From: Devosia sp.
Lineage (GTDB): Bacteria > Pseudomonadota > Alphaproteobacteria > Rhizobiales > Devosiaceae
DNA: 64,000 bases
Assembly (NCBI RefSeq): GCF_028290625.1
Contig: NZ_JAQGJM010000034.1
Span: 1-64,000, forward strand
Direction: 5' to 3'
Shown here: one piece after another, positions 63,177 to 64,000 of the stretch
Layout of the letters: each line of letters starts with the position of its first letter
Position numbering within the stretch: the stretch's first letter is position 1
Made by a program: the position numbers and the translations under genes
Notes under the pieces: model-generated
What the model was told of the DNA's origin: nothing
Databases searched by the model: none
Seen by the model: the letters and a program-made list of their open reading frames with translations, nothing else

Positions 63177-63487
63177 GCCGTCTCTCCGAACGTCGCCTTC
63201 AGCAATTTTGCCGCGATCTCGGCCGCGCCCTTGAGCCCGCCCTCAATGCTCAGCCGCGCCAGGTCGTCATCGGTAATCGCATTGCCACCGCCGCGCAGTC
63301 CTGCGCCGAGGATCGCTGTCAGATCGCGTGCGGAGACCCGCCCGCCCGAAAACCGCTCTGCGAGTCCAACAAGATCCCCCGCCTGCAACCGCGCCTCCAG
63401 TTCCGCCAGCGCCCCCAGTGTCAGGCACAAAACTCTATGCTCGCCGCCGATCACCGCATCGACTTCGCCGCGTTGCGTATTCGCCAT
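63173..63487 (-). CDS. GTA family protein, DUF3356 (g10-like)
   Basis: 104 aa: MANTQRGEVDAVIGGEHRVL, LTLGALAELEARLQAG and SARDLTAILGAGLRGGGNAI are family landmarks. A tail assembly chaperone role is likely. The start at 63487 has AAGGG 7 bases upstream; an in-frame ATG at 63514 has less support. It precedes g10.1 with a 4-base overlap. Confidence 0.86.
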   Translation of the reverse strand: MANTQRGEVDAVIGGEHRVLCLTLGALAELEARLQAGDLVGLAERFSGGRVSARDLTAILGAGLRGGGNAITDDDLARLSIEGGLKGAAEIAAKLLKATFGETA

Positions 63488-63535
63488 GGTGTTTCCCTTG
63501 GTATGTTTGACCACGCAGTTTCCACACCCACTGTC

Positions 63536-63614
63536 CTTCCCCCGGACTTGATCCGCGGGCCACTCTCAGCACGGCATGTGCGTTGGAAGGCCCGCGGATC
63601 AAGTCCGCGGGAAG
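63536..63614. repeat. Dispersed palindromic repeat, family A, copy 4 (in the GTA cluster)
   Basis: Arms at 63536-63561 and 63589-63614 carry the GACTTGATC core and its complement. It sits between the tail tube gene and g10. Confidence 0.8.
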
Positions 63615-63654
63615 GACCGGTGGATGGGAGAGTTGGGCGGAAAGATCGCCCGCC

Positions 63655-64000
63655 CTAAATCACCGAAAACGTCACTTCCCCAGCGCTCTCAAGCGCCAGG
63701 TCGAACGTCACTTCCCCCGCATGATCCGCCGAAAATTCCAGCGCCGTGATCTGAAACGGCCCCTGGACGACCCCGAAATCGGGAATAATCAACTGCCAAC
63801 TCCGAATAGTTCCGGCAAAGAACAGCGTGCGGATCTGTGCATCCGACGCACCATCCTTGAAAATCCCCGACCCACTCACCGAGGCTTTCTTCACCCCGCC
63901 CCCTGCCAGCAACTCCCGCCAGCGCCCGGCGCTTTCCTGGTCGGTCGCGTCCACCGTCGAGGCATTGAACGCCAGCGCCCGCGTACGCAGCCCCGCCACC
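63655..64000 (-). CDS. GTA major tail tube protein (g9-like), 3' part
   Basis: About 115 C-terminal residues; the 5' end is beyond the window. NASTVDATDQESAGRWRELL, VSGSGIFKDGASDAQIRTLF and the C-terminal FEVTFDLALESAGEVTF-like ending match the phage major tail protein (TP901-1 type) of GTAs, normally about 135 aa. It forms the tail tube. Any apparent start at 63999 is an artefact of the window edge. Confidence 0.85.
   Translation of the reverse strand, partial: VAGLRTRALAFNASTVDATDQESAGRWRELLAGGGVKKASVSGSGIFKDGASDAQIRTLFFAGTIRSWQLIIPDFGVVQGPFQITALEFSADHAGEVTFDLALESAGEVTFSVI

Noticed and set aside
55835-64000. Ordinary prophage tail region
   Set aside because: Gene order and families (DUF2460, DUF2163, NlpC/P60, megatron, DUF2376, DUF3356) are those of RcGTA; no phage integration or regulation genes are seen within the window.
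1-64000. tRNA, rRNA or transposase genes
   Set aside because: Gaps between genes were read on both strands; no cloverleaf-like segment, rRNA sequence or transposase motif was found.

Overview
The window is a GC-rich chromosomal segment, very probably from an alphaproteobacterium of the order Hyphomicrobiales (Rhizobiales), and it looks Devosia-like. Three things support this: the gene order ccmI-ccmE-ccmF-ccmH-degP-response regulator-histidine kinase-glnE, which matches the rhizobial cycHJKL-degP-feuPQ-glnE block; a class II DAHP synthase next to an alphaproteobacterial-type glutathione reductase; and the end of a gene-transfer-agent (GTA) tail cluster of the RcGTA type. No rRNA, tRNA, CRISPR array, insertion sequence or integrase was seen.

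Layout. 1-3189: minus-strand metabolic genes (class II DAHP synthase 5' part, gor, a DUF2059 secreted protein, rpiA). 3435-5550: plus strand L,D-transpeptidase, moaA and a GFA-family protein. 5654-7243: minus-strand Lrp/AsnC regulator coupled to a VOC protein, then a membrane-anchored nuclease. 7431-8960: a PleC/DivJ-like kinase. 9265-12931: divergent cobT/cobS, a membrane aspartic protease and dusA. 12997-17807: an AraC regulator divergent from a hydrolase, an FGGY sugar kinase and a type II NADH dehydrogenase. 17804-23721: tandem EamA transporters, a GH2 beta-mannosidase, and an ArsR-SRPBCC fusion with a DGPF/YCII protein. 23957-32172: an EAL protein with a degenerate GGDEF domain and three tandem ABC half-transporters. 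32484-36962: pepN and a second cell-cycle-type kinase. 37000-48097: glnE, feuQ, feuP, degP and the cytochrome c maturation genes, all on the minus strand.

48221-52497 holds a translationally coupled pair of FAD proteins resembling pieces of heterotetrameric sarcosine oxidase, plus an unrecognised helical protein encoded tail-to-tail with them. 52588-55656 is a PepSY / PhoP-like / PhoQ-like / lipoprotein group. 55835-64000 (minus strand, running off the window) is the distal GTA tail cluster: tail tube, g10, g10.1, tape measure, distal tail protein, hub, NlpC/P60 peptidase, megatron, and a final N-acetylmuramidase fused to a holin-like tail.

The intergenic gaps carry two or three families of palindromic repeats, some inside operons and inside the GTA cluster. 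The least ordinary points are: an apparent single-base frame discontinuity in the GTA tape-measure gene; a repeat hairpin that masks the ribosome binding site of the PhoQ-like kinase; the stripped-down sarcosine-oxidase-like pair; a possibly leaderless ArsR-SRPBCC gene with its operator between -35 and -10; a tandem hairpin with wobble-preserving changes before feuP; a nine-codon leader whose stop overlaps the cobS start; and small strong-RBS reading frames.
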